From Albula goreensis (lineage: Eukaryota; Chordata; Actinopteri; Albuliformes; Albulidae), in NCBI GenBank assembly GCA_022829145.1, contig CM040743.1:29935646-29999645 (forward strand): a stretch of 64,000 nucleotides of DNA, read 5' to 3'. How positions within the stretch are numbered: position 1 is the first letter of the stretch; the number at the start of each line of letters is the position of its first letter. A program made the position numbers and the translations under genes. Positions 22,920 through 36,500 of the stretch are shown here, piece after piece. The notes beneath the pieces were generated by a model. The model did not search any database, was not told the DNA's origin, and worked only from the letters and a program-made list of their open reading frames with translations.

Positions 22920-23111
22920 TGGGTGGACTGAAAGTAGGCTCAAGTTGAACTTCCGAATTCTGAATGTTTGCGTTCTGAATTGAGCCTTCAGCGCAAGCAA
23001 CATGCAGCCACGCCAACTCGACAGCTCATTTGAAAAACAACGACTTCCTGTGCAAACATTGCATAGCCCTATGCGGCATATGAACTGAGGCTTACTTTTA
23101 GCCCACTCCCT
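22920..23111. mobile_element. Probable short inverted-repeat element (MITE)
   Basis: GGGTGGACTGAAAGTAGGCT at 22,921 and following resembles the reverse complement of 23,084-23,110 (AGTGGGCTAAAAGTAAGCCT...). About 20 of 28 positions agree if one gap is allowed. The interior is CpG-richer than its surroundings and non-coding. The imperfect match and missing duplication leave this uncertain. Confidence 0.4.
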
Positions 23112-25479
23112 ATGGTTAACTGTGATGTCCAATCAAACACAAAAGGACAGTGTGTGGCCAGGAAGATTTGAACAATCAAAATGAATGAACAGGACAGAGT
23201 AAAGAGTTTGTAGGGGAGAGAGTATTACAGCTAGTAAGTTTTGATCAGCTGGTTATGTACACAGTTTATTCAACAGCTTAAATCAAATTTTAGTTAAGGT
23301 GACATTAAAAAATAGGTATCTAGCTAATGGAAAGGAAAACTAGGAATGTAAAACTTTATCCAAGACCATGTGGTTGATATAAATGACCAAATCATGCTTA
23401 GATATGTATCTATAACATGCTAGCTAATACTTCAGTGAAGGTTTCAGTCTTGTATGCTTGCGCTAACAACTGGCAAGTGTAGCTGGCAAAAAGGTCGCAA
23501 ATTCAGTTTAGTTTTAAAGCATTATAGAGTGTCATTATATTTTAGTATCATTTGTGTTTCCCCTTCATTATAGCAATTTGTGAAAATTAAAAATGGCTAG
23601 GTAATGTTTGTTCAAAAATGCCACAGATGAAATAATGACACATCTGACAGAGATATCATATTTAAATTACAATGCTACTACAACCTAAGATTAGATTCAC
23701 TCTTTTTTTCTATACTACATAATGTAAGCTATCTCCTGCAGGTATCCATGGGAATGTGTGAGGTATGAAGTCAGAAATTTCCTACCTGAGTTCAGAGATG
23801 TGTTGAAGGTGTTGTATATGTATCCAATGACCCTCCCAAACGTCATCAGGCGGAAACGAGCCTCGGCATATGTATCAATAATACTTAATTTACACATTCA
23901 TTCTCTATCCATGCCATGTTGTCAGTCAAAATAAGTTAACCTTGATTTACCAATTGTTTTTCCCAAAGAAAAACATGTTGAAACATCACTTTTTCAATCA
24001 CATCATGGGTCTGCCAGTCAGACTAGAAGTGGTGTGCCGTGCACAACGTAGTACAGAGGGCTCACCAGCGTTGGGCGTCCTGGTCTAGAACAGGGACTGT
24101 TTTTGACTAGCCCTTAAATCTTTTTTTTCAAAGTAAACAGTACATAGCTCATGGAAACTTTGTGGATGTGGTGTGTTGCAGGTCAGTGATTTCTCCCTCT
24201 TCAGTCCTTTCCATGGCTTAAACACATAAACTCATGGCATATACCAAAGCAGCTGGCATGCTCATTGTTTGAATGGGAACATAGCATTTTTGTGCTTCCC
24301 TAAAACTGCCAGGAGTTCTTTTCTGTGCTGAGCACTGGGATTTTTTTTTCTGTTTTTTGGTAGTTAAAAATGTTTCGCTTCTGATAAAATGCTACTCTTC
24401 ATTCAGCCATCTGATTATGAAGGAGGGGTGGGAATAAACCATCACACAGAGAGTCTGGGTCTGCTGGTGTCTAAACAAGATGACAATGAAACTTTTAAGA
24501 AGCGAACTGATTTGCATTATACGGTAGTTAGTGATAAAGTGTTATGGGGTGAAAAAGGTCACATCGTGTGGTGCATTCTCTTACGTATGTATTGTCATTT
24601 ATTTTGTATGTATACTTTTGGGGAGCATTGTGGAGAATGTTGAGAACACCTTATCAAACACATCTTTGTTTTTATTTGCAAAGAAAGATAGGAACAATAG
24701 GACAGATATGAAGTTTTATGAGTGATTATCAAATGACATTTTATATCTTCCTCAGATCTAATAAACACAGAGCCAGTGCTTTTGACCCTCTGTGGTTGGA
24801 CACATTTACCTGGCTCAGACTTAATGACCAGGGCATGACTTGTTATTCAGGCCAAAAGTGTTGTGGCTCCATGCTTGGTGGCTTTGTGATACAGCCAAGC
24901 AGTAACTACTGGCTGAATTCTGTAACACACCATGAAATGACATCGAGCCACAACTGGACCCCTTTGTTTTGTTATATTCAAATAAGATTTAACTATAATT
25001 TTCATTTTCCTTAATCATGGAATTTAGATCCACTTTATATAGACAGTGGTGCTTGATCCAAGGGAAGGCATGGTGCAAGCTGATTTTGAACCAGGAAACC
25101 CCTGGTTTCAATAAAAGTAATACAGTGGAAACCTCCCAAACAAACTGACAACCTTTCTTCCATAACATTGTTAATGAAATATTTATGAATAATTACATAC
25201 ATTACCTGAATTGTAGTTTATAATTGTATTTCATCAATTTTAAAAATCTTAAAAATTTGCTATTAATTAAACTCCACCTGCATACCTATGTATGCCAACC
25301 TAGAAAATGTCCCCCCATTGAACAAATACCAATTTAGCCCCTGATGATGAGGTAGCACATATGTATGTACAATTTGCTAGCTCAAAAAAAGCTCATCCAT
25401 ATCTTAGCAGAGTTGGAGAAAGCGAGAGATGGACTTCTGGGTAGAATGTTTCATTGGTAGAATGTCAGCTCAGCTTCAA
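23112..25479. other. Intergenic, no gene recognised
   Basis: Mostly AT-rich. One open block at about 23,743-23,890 after CTCCTGCAG stays open on both strands (see findings) but matches no family I know. Nothing else is supported. Confidence 0.4.
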
Positions 25480-27720
25480 GAGCTCCACATCCTCCACTCC
25501 AGTGGTGGCTTCCCAGATCTCTGCATCTGCCCCAGGAAAAGAACCCCACCTACCACCTCCTGAGTCCTACGCTGGTGAGCCAGGTACCTGTCGCTCCTTC
25601 CTGTCACTTGGTGTTTGAGCTCCAACCCTCCACTTTCCCCACAGACCATGCCAATATTGCGCACAATATCACCCTCTTCTCTGGTAGAGCCATAGAGTGG
25701 GGCATGGCTGTGTGGGATGTCCAGTCTCCTGTCTGCTCATCAATTGCCTCGTTCATGGAGGAGATGAAACAGGTGTTTGACCGTTCCCGGCATGGTCATA
25801 AGCAGCCCGGGAGATGGTCCGGAGTCGTCAGGGAAGCGCCATGGTCTCTGATTATACCATTCATTTCCGCACCCTGGTTGCCACCAGTGACTGGAACCAA
25901 GAAGCCCAATACGACATCTTCCTCCAAGGCTTCGCAGCCGACATCAAGGATAAGCTCATCACCCACGACCGGCCTGAGGATTTCGATGCTCTGTTAGAGA
26001 TGGCTATTCTCATTGACCACCGCCTGACCTTTTGCTGCAGAGAGAGGGTGGAAAGATCTCGATCCTTCCGGAGAGCGACTGAAGCTGCCTCAGGACCGTC
26101 TTCATCTCCTGCCCTCACTCCACTGGATCCAGCACCCCCTCCAAGTACCCCTGAACCCATGCAGATTGACCGCACTCGACTGACCCTGGCAGAGCATCAG
26201 TACCTAATCAGATCCCGAGACTGCCTGCACTGTGAGAATCTTGGCCACTTCATCACCAACTATCTGTTAAAAGCCAATGCTCACCTGTAGCCAGGGAATT
26301 ACAGGTGAGTATAACTCCTCTTCCCCAATCCCCTAATGCCCGCTCTCTGCTGTCGGCCTCCCTCCTAGTTGAGGGTGTTCTCCAAGTTGTCTTGGTCCTT
26401 GTGGACTCCAGCATGGATGAGAACTTCATAGACACTGAGTTTGCCTCCCGGGTTCGTCTACCCAGCATTCCTCTTCAGAACTCCCTGGGGGCCCTTGCCA
26501 TCACTGGTGCCACACTTGTCCTCATCACCCATGTCACACCTCCGGTGAGCCTACTCCTATCTGGCAATCATTTGGAGACAACTCAGTTCTATGTCATTCA
26601 CTTCTCCCAAGTGTCTGTGGTTTTTGGACATCCCTGGCTCACTAAGTACAACCCCTGGGTCGAATGCGCCATTAACCGGATTCTGGAATGGAGCCCCTAT
26701 TGCAGACCCTCCCCCCCAGAAGTTGCCTGTTTTCCCTCTCTCGTCCAGAGATAGAGGCCATGAACAAGACAATCCATTAGTCCCTGGCTGTAGGCATCAT
26801 CTGTCTCTCCTCTTCTACTGCCGAGGCGGGGTTCTTCTTCATGGGCAAGAATGGTAAAGAAACACTTCTCTCTACCTTTCATGTCTTCTGCCTTTGAGTC
26901 TCTGCAGGGGGTGACCACTGAACTGAACTGGACCTCCACAATGCCTGTCACTTGGTACGCATTCAGGAGGGGGACGAGTGGAAGAAAGCGTTCAACACTC
27001 CCACTGGTCACTATGAATATTTGGTGATGCCATTCGGGCTTACTAACTCCCCCGCTGTCTTCCAGGCCATGGTAAATGATGTCCTCCATGACATGAATGG
27101 TCAGTAGATGATATCCTGATTTTCTTCTGGTCCAGTGCTGAGCTATCTCTCTATGTCCGCCAAGTGGTTCAGAGACTCCATCCAGGACCTTAAGGGCACT
27201 TCTGCACACATTCTTATCTGTCCAACCCCTCTCGACAGTTTGTAGTGGAGGTGGATGCCTCGGATGTGGGGTTGGGGGCTGTTCTGTCCCAGGTTTCCCC
27301 AGCAGACGACAAACTGCACCCCTGCACCTTCTTCTCATACCGCCTGACTCCCACTGAGAGGAGTTACGACATCGAGGACCAGGAGCTGTTGGCTGTCAAG
27401 TTGGCACTGGAGGTATGGCGACACTGACTAGAGGGCTCGGATATCTCGTTCCTGGTCTGGACTGATCAAAAAAGCTTGTAGTATCTGCCGTCCGCCAAGT
27501 GTCTCACAACCCCCGCCATGCACGCTGGTCTCTCTTCTTTGCCTGCTTCAACTTTGTCCTCTCCTACTGGTCTTGCTTCAAGAACAGCAAACCCAACGCT
27601 CTGTCATTTGCTAAAGGATCCACGGAGAGGGACACTATTCTGACCCCTCACTGCTGGGTGCTGACAGTGGTGTGGGACTTTGTGACGGTGGTTCACTCAG
27701 CTCGATGAGTAGGTCTTGCT
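25480..27720 (+). mobile_element. Ty3/Gypsy LTR retrotransposon fossil, sushi-type chromovirus
   Basis: GC-rich relative to its flanks. The parts lie in order on the + strand. A capsid-like gag region with a degraded nucleocapsid end spans about 25,580-26,290. A retroviral-type aspartic protease region spans about 26,330-26,700. A reverse transcriptase portion spans about 26,900-27,110, and an RNase H portion about 27,230-27,500. The gag text is of the sushi-ichi type, the lineage from which mammals drew the PEG10/RTL genes (family knowledge). No integrase and no paired long terminal repeats were recognised, so both ends are approximate. The copy is broken, with on the order of ten breaks and incomplete pol, and looks old. 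It lies in the intergenic repeat belt and shows no sign of host use. Confidence 0.88.
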
Positions 27721-28219
27721 CACATTGTCTGTCCCGATAACCTTCTCTTCGTCCCTCAGTCTGTTCATACGCAGGTCCTGCTCTTTAGACAAAACAAAGG
27801 TATTAAGTGCAGTTTGCAAGGCTATTCTAATATGATTCCACTTATTGTAGTTCATATTAGTGTTAGTGTTAGTTAGTTAGGAGTGTTACTTTTGTGTTCA
27901 CAATAAACATTCAGTTTAACAATAGTATTTGAATTGATATACCTTCTTTGTGTTGAATTTAATTTGATGGTTGATGTGGTTTCTGATTTAAATATCCTTC
28001 ATTTTATAAGAAATATTATTCTCTTTCAAAAACATAGCATGAAGGTGAGATTAATCTAAGTTAATTAGAGCAATTCTGCAATTATATATATTTTTAATTA
28101 ACACATACAGTTCTGCACCAAAGGCAGAAACTAAAATTTTATTAATGTAACTTCCAAGTAAATGGCCATTCTGTCTGATTATTTTTAGAGACAAACAATA
28201 ATCCAAAAAACATGTATTT
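27721..28219. other. Flank of the Gypsy fossil, unassigned
   Basis: It contains a short GTTAGT tandem (about 27,850-27,885) and an AATAAA at 27,902, which might be the remains of a terminal repeat, but no second copy was found to prove it. Confidence 0.35.
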
Positions 28220-29240
28220 AAGAGAAAATTACACAAATGCCAACACAAGTATAATATCAATAATATCTATCACATATTTCCAGAAAGAAAAAAGAGAGAA
28301 AAAGGGACATGTGACAGCTGTGCAAGGCATGGTAGACCACCAAAACTATCACTATCAGATAGACAGTAAAGCATCTTTCAAGTCTATGAGTTAGGAAAAA
28401 AAATCAAGCTCCAATCATGCTTTAGATCTTAAAAATCCACAAGTGTTTGTATTGATCCTTCCACTGTGGGAAGACAACGCAATTCTATAGGGTGTGTAGT
28501 GGTCAATAAACACTACTGAGATACGTAAATAAACAAAAGAGAAGTACATTTGACTAGTACACTAAAACTGCATACCTGTGATGTGTTGAAAGGTTTTCTG
28601 CAATGATTAGTCTGAATTTCATATTTTTGGAACAGAAGGCAATACACACAACATTGAAGCATTGAAAGACTCTTGGAACCATATCTTTAACAGTCAACTG
28701 GGAATGATGGAGCATCAGGGCATATAGCACACAGTGTATAACATCAGGAGTTGGTGATTTGTTTTTAATTGAAGGCATCATGAATGCTGATAAATACAAA
28801 TACATTTTAATGCATCATGCAATACCCTCTGAAAAATGTTTGATAGGGAACAAACTCATTGTATTGCTGGATAATGACCCCAAGCACACTGCTAAGAAGA
28901 TCAAGAATTACTAATCAAACAAAGAAGCTGCTGGTGTTCTCACAACAATAGACTGGCCACCCTATAGCCCAGACCTCCACATCATTGAATGTGTTTGGGA
29001 TTACTTGGATTGTCCAAAGTAGAAAATGCAAGCAAGTTTGTATCAAGCTGAACTTTGGAAGTGTTTACAAGAAGCCTGGAAAAATATCCCTGCAGATTTC
29101 TTCAGAAAACTCAAAGAAAGTATTCGGAAAAGAATGGAATGGAAGAATGCTGTAATCGTGGCAAAGAGTGGACACACTACATTCAGCAAATTTTGATAGT
29201 ATGTGTAGTTGTGAATGTTTTGGTGTAATTTTGTGTCAAA
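28220..29240 (+). mobile_element. Tc1-like transposon with 38-residue D-to-E spacing, dead full-length transposase
   Basis: The transposase can be followed on the + strand from the N-terminal helix-turn-helix domain (GRPPKLS, about 28,325-28,350). It continues through the first catalytic aspartate region (degraded WSDES, read as ND*SEFHIFG, about 28,602-28,630) and SGVGDLFLIEGIMNADKY (about 28,745-28,797). Next come DNDPKHTAKKIKNY, with the second aspartate codon at 28,870-28,872, and DWPPYSPDLHIIECVWDYLD, with the glutamate codon at 28,987-28,989. The C-terminal tail is NIPADFF..LKESIRKRME. There are in-frame stops (28,608, 28,912 and others) and frame changes, so it cannot be active. Counting residues between the second D and the E gives 38, as in the Intruder (IT, DD38E) group, not 34 as in classical Tc1. 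Terminal repeats were not identified. Confidence 0.87.
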
Positions 29241-32200
29241 TATGTTTCCCTACTGTGACCTTAAAGTGTATTGAAATATTTTCTGACACTGAAAAATGAA
29301 TAACTTACACTTACTACAAATTACAAAAAATTATTTAAATAAACCTTCAGCAGGAAATTAAATATTAAATAACTAGCCTTTTACTTTTCCACCATATATA
29401 AATGTTTGGATATTAGTCTTAACATTGACACCCTAATAATGATTGTTGAGAGTAAGGTCTACTAAGGTCTAATCAGTTTAAGAAACAATTCTAATTAAAA
29501 TTCATTTAAAATGGAACCCAATGTGCCTTAGACACTGGGACCTGTACAAAAGCCCTCCATTGTAGCATGCTATATGGCACCATTTCACATTTCTGCTGCT
29601 CAGTTATACGCTGCCATGTAAATATTAAGAAATTCCTTGTTTTATGCTGGTAATCTGGCTGCACACTGACAAGGTAAATAATAAATACATGCTAAACAGT
29701 TTGTGTGCCTAAAAATATGCCGTGATTTAAAAGTGTAACTAACAGACTTGCATATCCAGCTGCAGTGCAGTGTTGAAGAAATGACACCAGCTTTGGTGAG
29801 TTGTATAGCTTGTGAGATCAGCCTCTTTATGCCGCTTGCAGCTCCATTATCGCTTTGTTGGAAAGCTTGTTTACCTGCTGATAACATACACTGGTGGATT
29901 CAGGAGCACAGATCCAAAATCTGCTGCCAGAGTCACTCAAGTCTCATTGTACTGCAGGAGCAGAAGAATAAAATGTTTACGCGGAGGGGAAATGCAAATG
30001 CTAAATGTGAAAGCAAACTATGGGACCAATAAGGGAACAGTGCAACTTTGCCAGGTTTTATTTTTAGCTCTGTTGCAATGCTAGCTTAGTGAAGAAGGGG
30101 GTGTTTGTCAGTTTCTGTCTCTGTATGCACTTTAGTTTCCGATGCTCAATTGATATTTTTGAATTATTTTTTTAAAAGTGAATCTTTGTGAGACATTAGT
30201 CCTCCAAATGTGCTGTGAATGTCACCTAAGTTGGGTTTATAAATTTAAAGAAATACATATTAATATAACATTGAATTATTAATGAAAATGTAATCATCGC
30301 TCTGTGGCAATTTCATTAAAATAAATTAACGATTGTACTCGTAACAAAAATAGTGACATGTACTTCAGGCTTGTGCTTAGTCTTTAAACATAGCCTTTAA
30401 ACATCTTTATTGTAATGATGAAGATGAATTCTCATGAACAAAGATCCAACAGAAAAGAAGCGTTTGGTTATTTTTTAAAATATTATTTTTATTGTCAGTC
30501 TTAATCTCAATTTACTGTTTTATCAGCTGAAACACATGTTCTTAAAAATACTTGGAAAAATAAAAGCAATAAAAAAATGTGAATATATTTTAGACAGTGG
30601 TTCTTGTCAAAGCTGTAACTATCTTTGCATTATGCACTCATCATTACAGAGATGGATTGAATTGATGGCCTGACTAAATAGTCAGATGTGCTGTCAAAGG
30701 GAACTTGGCATTTTTAATTTCAAAAACACTAGAAATTAGAAATATATCTACTACTGTAATATTTAAACTAGTTAAAAACACAATGTTGAAATGCATTTAA
30801 CGTTCAAGCTTCACAGATGGAATTGTTGAATATTATGGTGATGATGGTGAATTGACTATTTGCAGATATATGAATGAAACTTTGTATTCTATTTTATGAT
30901 TAATGTCCCAGAGCCTCATAATGGTTGCATTCTGGGTGCAGTCCAGATCTGAATTGAAGAGAAAAAAATTTGGGGCAAAGACTGCCTAATTAGGGGGAAA
31001 ATTGAGCAGTGGATATAGCTGGGACTGTGCTGTGCTGTACTGTTAACATTTGGCACTCATGTGGATTATCAATATATACTGAAACATTTGAAGGAAGAGA
31101 GACATAACTAAAACATAAATGGCAGTGCAATGCAGCAGAAACACACTGATGTCCTGGGGAGATTGTAAATGCCATATTCCTGTGGGGCAGAGTGTTGAAC
31201 AGGTATTTAATGTCTGCATAGTCATACAGTACATATTCTGAGCCTAAGTCAAGATTGGTTCTTTCCCAGTTAAATTAAATTGCTCCAGTTTTGCCCTGTG
31301 CTCTACAGTATTTGTGGCTGCAGAGGTGAAGCATACAGAATGAGCTTGGTATGAGGTTAACACTGTCAGTGAGGGTAGCAAAGGGAACACAAAGGGGAGA
31401 GGACCAGGGAGCAGAGGATGGGCTGTGTGTGTGAGTGAACAGGGCTGTCGGAGGCAGCTGTCAGTGCTTTGGAAGCAGGAGCAGACAGATTGTGTGTTCT
31501 GTTGCTACAGCCAGTTCGCCACCTGCCAGGCTTTTCCTCATTATAACTTCTAGCTGTTTCTCTTCTCATCTGAATGATGGGTTCCCCCCATCCAATAACT
31601 TTTAAGATTGAACAAAGATTTGTTTTTTTCATTTATTTTAATGTAGTTAGACATTTTCTTTAAGATGTACTACAGACAACCTTGAAATTTTGATTTAATT
31701 TGAAGTTCTACACGCTCCATTTTTAATAGAACTGAAATAAGGTTACATAAGTGTTCAGGAACCAAAAAGTAAACCTTTGCTATGCTTGTAGATTATACCT
31801 CCTCTCATTGTAATTACCATGGTTACCCTGTAACTGCTGAGTGGGAAAGAGTAAAACTGTGGTACCCTCTAGTGGACAGCTTTGAGTGTTTCAAATGAGA
31901 TTTATCATGAATGTTCCAGCAGCAATGTTGTCTGTGATTTGATTGAATAATTGTGATCAATTATTTTATATTTTTACACAATGACACAATTCAATTAATG
32001 TAACTTTTATTTAATAAATGAATATACTAAACTGCAGGTTTTTCCATCTTGACTTTTCTGCCTCCAGCATGTGTGGTATAACTACTCTCATTTCCCAGAA
32101 TATGATTGACAGCCTTAAAACTCAAGTGCTAAGACTTTTCAAAGCTGACAGATTGAAGCTCCCTTCTAGTTAGTCATTCCCTCAATATCACACCCAGGAT

Positions 32201-35200
32201 CTGTCATTTCACAATTTTGTCCTGTAATACTGCACATGTGCTGCTTTCATCACCTCACAACAGAGACTGCCATCTCACATGTTAATATAGAACAACACAA
32301 TTCTAACATGACCTCAGTTGCAAAGTCTGGAGCTGGAAGGATCTGCCAGTAATTCAACTATTTATTAGTTTTACCAACTTCAATTTTAGCCCTTTGTCTG
32401 CCTTTGTTGCCTGGTCATGTTCCCCTTTAATGTCAGTCTCAGTGTAAATCTTTAGTTTGTTGCTTATCAGTTTTGAAACCATATTTTTATTCATAAAAGG
32501 AAGGTTCAGGGAGTGTCTCTTCAAATGTTGCAGTCCTGCATGCTTAATTGTGGATTTGGCATGCAGTGAATGTAATCTTAGAGACAAGAAAAGTCCCTTC
32601 CCATTGTGCAGCTTTTGTTCAGTCTTTCACGTTCAGAAGAATTGCACCCCCCACCCCAGCTGGCATAGTGAAACTAGCCAAATTCATTAATCAATTAATT
32701 TTCTTAAGAATTATAAATTAATGAATATCAATCACATTTTCTTCAGGGAGATTAAATAAGCACAAACAGTCGTAATTTGTACAAATCATGATAATTTGTG
32801 TTAAGCAGCCATCATTTCTTTTCTTGTTATATTTAAGATGACCATTTTGGTATCAGACAAGTCACAAATTTGTACCAATCAAAAACATATTGAACTGAAT
32901 AGGTTGTTAAAATACTGTCTCACAATGCAGTGGAAAGTAATTATTAGCAAAAAATACCAAGTTATGTAGAAGGGGTAGACAAAATGCTGAAAACACAAAA
33001 TGAAAAAGGACTTGTATTTTGAGTAAGCTAAATTGCAATTAAAAAGGGAATCCATAAAATGTTTCATATTTATGTCAAATAGACATTTTAATATGTGAAT
33101 TGCTAAAGCAACATGAGAAATCTGACAGATTTTGGAAAAGTACAGACAGTCTCCCCAAATTGCTGGTGCACCAGCCACAAAAATGGTAAAACTACTGATT
33201 GTGTCAATTGATAATACAAAAACCGGACTGCAAAAGTCAAACATAGTAAAACTGCATTAGGAAAGAGACTCAGTGGTCACAAGATGAAGCAGACAGACAG
33301 ACAGAAACTTAACAGGATGATGTGTTGAGCACCTCTGCCTCAAAAATTACTACAGAAATGAAGCTACACCTCTATGACCCAGTCACTATGAAAACAGTAC
33401 GTTGTGAGCTTCAAAAACTGATATAAATGGTAGGGCTGGCATTTGTAACTGCAGCCAGTGCATATCAAATTAAGTCATTTTCCCAATTTTGCTACATCTG
33501 TACTGGTTTATGTTTGCCATGGGAAACCATAGGTGTTATGGTATGGGCTTTTATATGATGTTATATACGCACAGCGTCTCTTTGCAGCCATGTTGTGTAC
33601 TTCCCAGTATTGGAGTTAATTTTATTTGAATACAATCACTTTATCCCTATGGTCTTATACTGGTCACTGCAAATTATGTTTTTGGTATATGTATATATTT
33701 GCTTTACCTTTTTACAGGTGTGCTTCAGCTTGTCATGTTTTGTTCATATTTGAATAAATAGATAACAGGTAATAACAGCAGGTAGTGCTCCAGCCTTAGC
33801 GAACAAAGAAAGTTGTCTTCTACAATGAAGCACCTGTATAGGACTACCTGTATACATTCCTCTAAAACATTAGTGATCTACAGAGCCCCAAAATTATTCT
33901 GGGTCAAAGTGCCTTAGCTTTTTATCACAGTAAGACAGGTTGCTTCCATGTCAGGAATAATTGTTAGAAATAGGATAACAAGAAAATGCTAAAAGACCTA
34001 ATTAAAATTGTTTGGGTTAGGCTGTATCTTGTAGCAACCTTAGCTATCCAGACTTAAGTTAGCACTCAAAACAAAGAGCTGTCTTTGGTGGTAAACTAGT
34101 GTTGTCCACAATTATGTGGCTGAAGTACACACTATCATGTACCTCACATTAATGCCTGTCAGTGACTTATTTAACAATAGCATTGGTCTGACATATAAAA
34201 AAATACATAACCATGTAACCCACATAACCATAGTTATTTATTACAAAATTGAATACTATAAATACAGATGCTATGTTTTTATGAATCGCCTGAGCCCGAC
34301 AAGTTTACAGTTCGCTGGCTATCTTGTTGGTAAATGATAACCCTATGGTCCTGTTAAACTGTGGACTACTATGGCAATTGGTTGGTCAGCTAGCTATCCT
34401 GTGGATAACTTGACAATTTTAATACTCAGTCTAATACTCAATGCAAGACACATCAACACATTTTTTCAACAGCATATATTATGCTGTCATCTAAGTTGGG
34501 TTCAAATTAAACATTGACACTATATAATTTCTTAATGACATCCTAAGTGGTAAACAGTTGTTTTGTGAAAATAAATTGACACTGCTGTGTATCTGCTTGA
34601 AATTTGCTTGATTTTATCACAACATAGTATCTTGTCAACTGAAACAGATGACAGTTAACACAAAAGATTATGTATAATGATATATGTATATAAATCGTAT
34701 ATGACTGTTCAGTCACACATTGACTTCAAAAGACCAGGGGTAAAAGAAATTCATGTCCTTTACAAAGGAGGAAAAAAATAGGAAAAGGCAGGCTTGCCCT
34801 GTTAAGGCACTGTTTTAGAATGTACAGTTACATGCGGCCAGTGGTGTGCTATCAAATCTGGAATGTAGTAGTGATGACTGTGGCTGGCAGCCCGAAAGGT
34901 AGGAATATCAGCCTCAGTGGGGTGTCTGGGTCTCATTGTACACCAGCGACTCCATCTGGCCAATCAGGGGCCCACAGTAAGCCTGCACAAGCTGTAAGCG
35001 AAGTGTCCTCCTGCAACAATGACTGGGCATGCTTGACTGGTTGACTGGTGGACAGGAAAAGGCAATTATTAGAAAGAGTCAACAATTTGACATCACATGT
35101 CTCACATAAATGTCTACACTGTTGTATCAATGAGCATAAATACACACAGACTGCAGATTTGGACAACAAGATATACTAGCTTATTGATACTTTATATTAA

Positions 35201-36229
35201 GTATTAATTATCCAAGCACAGGCAAACTACTACTGAACCACCTAAAAATAATTTTTTCAATAAGGACTTGCATGTATTGATGTGTCACGGATCTTTAAAT
35301 TCATGTTTTGTTTTTGTTAACTTGTATTTTCGGGTTCAAGAAATTCTTTAAAAAAGTAGCATGTACAGTATCTGTAGGCATTTGAATTACTGATTTACTT
35401 GACAATTTCATGTAAAAATAATCATGATCATGTAATTCTTAATTTGCTTGATTTTAAAATACAGTATTGTCTTTGGAATGAAAAGGCTATTTGTTTCTTT
35501 AAAATCATTATCTGGAAAGTATGTTGTATTACTGTTTTTCTGTGTCTCTGAGATTCAAGGTTTCAAGGCTGTGTCTGTTCAAAGACATTCAAAAATGCTA
35601 TCAGTGTTAACGTTAATGCTCCAAAAAAATTATCACAGAATTGCATTGGCATATAATGGAAATGATCAGAAACATGTTTACAAGGTGTAACATGGACAAT
35701 ATTTATCTTTGTTGTACTATGTAGTGTCAATGTTTCATTTTATTTGCATAATTACTGAAATAAGAGGACAAATATATTAAATATTGGTACATTTCTGGGA
35801 CGTTGCATTTGTTAAAGGCACACTGGAGGCCTCTCTTAGTAAAATAATCTAAGACAGCATTTCCATGTCAAGTATAAACTTGCATCAGACTCCAGAAGTG
35901 AGCAGCTAAGTCTTAAGGACAAAATCCATTTGTGCACACTGTAGGGTTTTCTGCTTAGGATTTAAAATGTGCAGTCTTTGTTTCTCCCTTGTCTTTGTAA
36001 CCTCTTGATCCTACTCAGTTTCAAGAATTTTGTTTTGATTTAGAAGATGTACATACATAAACAGCTAATTACACCACAAAATGCTTTGCAGTCTTAACTC
36101 ATTTGTTGAAAGTTTTTTTACAATGTTCATTGGACATTTCCTGTCTGTTCAGGTCGGTAAAAAAACAAAAAAACTAAACAGAAATCTGATCATTGGGGCC
36201 TTTATGAGCAGCACAGGCCTATAAAAAAA
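29241..36229. other. Gene desert, part 1
   Basis: No coding exon, RNA gene or mobile element could be supported. Composition is AT-rich with slightly GC-richer patches at about 29,740-30,070 and 31,340-31,560. Candidate conserved non-coding DNA cannot be confirmed without alignment. Confidence 0.5.
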
Positions 36230-36500
36230 GCCAACTGACTTGCCTCTTTCTTTCTGTCCACGAAAAGAACGGAAACAGAGGTACCCAGAAGTGCCAGCTG
36301 CAGAGATGAAAAGCACACTGTCCAAGATTAGGGGGGTGATGGGGGAAGAGAAACTTTTTCTGGAAGATGATGAAGTGCACAAAAGTGCCCTGTTGTCCCT
36401 GCGCATGGTGTCAGCCGGTCCCAGGCCCCGCGGGCCTCAGTGAGGCTCATGGGAGAATGAGCGCAGCTCGGGGCATGGCCTCATTTGTACACTACCCTCC
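36230..36500. promoter_or_regulatory. GC-rich island in desert, candidate conserved element
   Basis: It stands out by GC content, with a GC-palindromic spot CCCCGCGGGCC (36,425-36,435). It carries an open frame of 45 codons after an ATG at 36,306, ending near 36,440. The frame lacks a usable donor and belongs to no recognised family, so an enhancer or a non-coding exon is more likely than a protein. Evidence is compositional. Confidence 0.3.

Noticed and set aside
25814-26290. 158-residue open frame considered as a domesticated gag gene
   Set aside because: It belongs to the Gypsy fossil, sits among its other parts, and nothing suggests selection or host splicing.
26697-27338. 213-residue frame on the minus strand
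   Set aside because: It is the antisense shadow of the Gypsy fossil pol region and has no independent signature.
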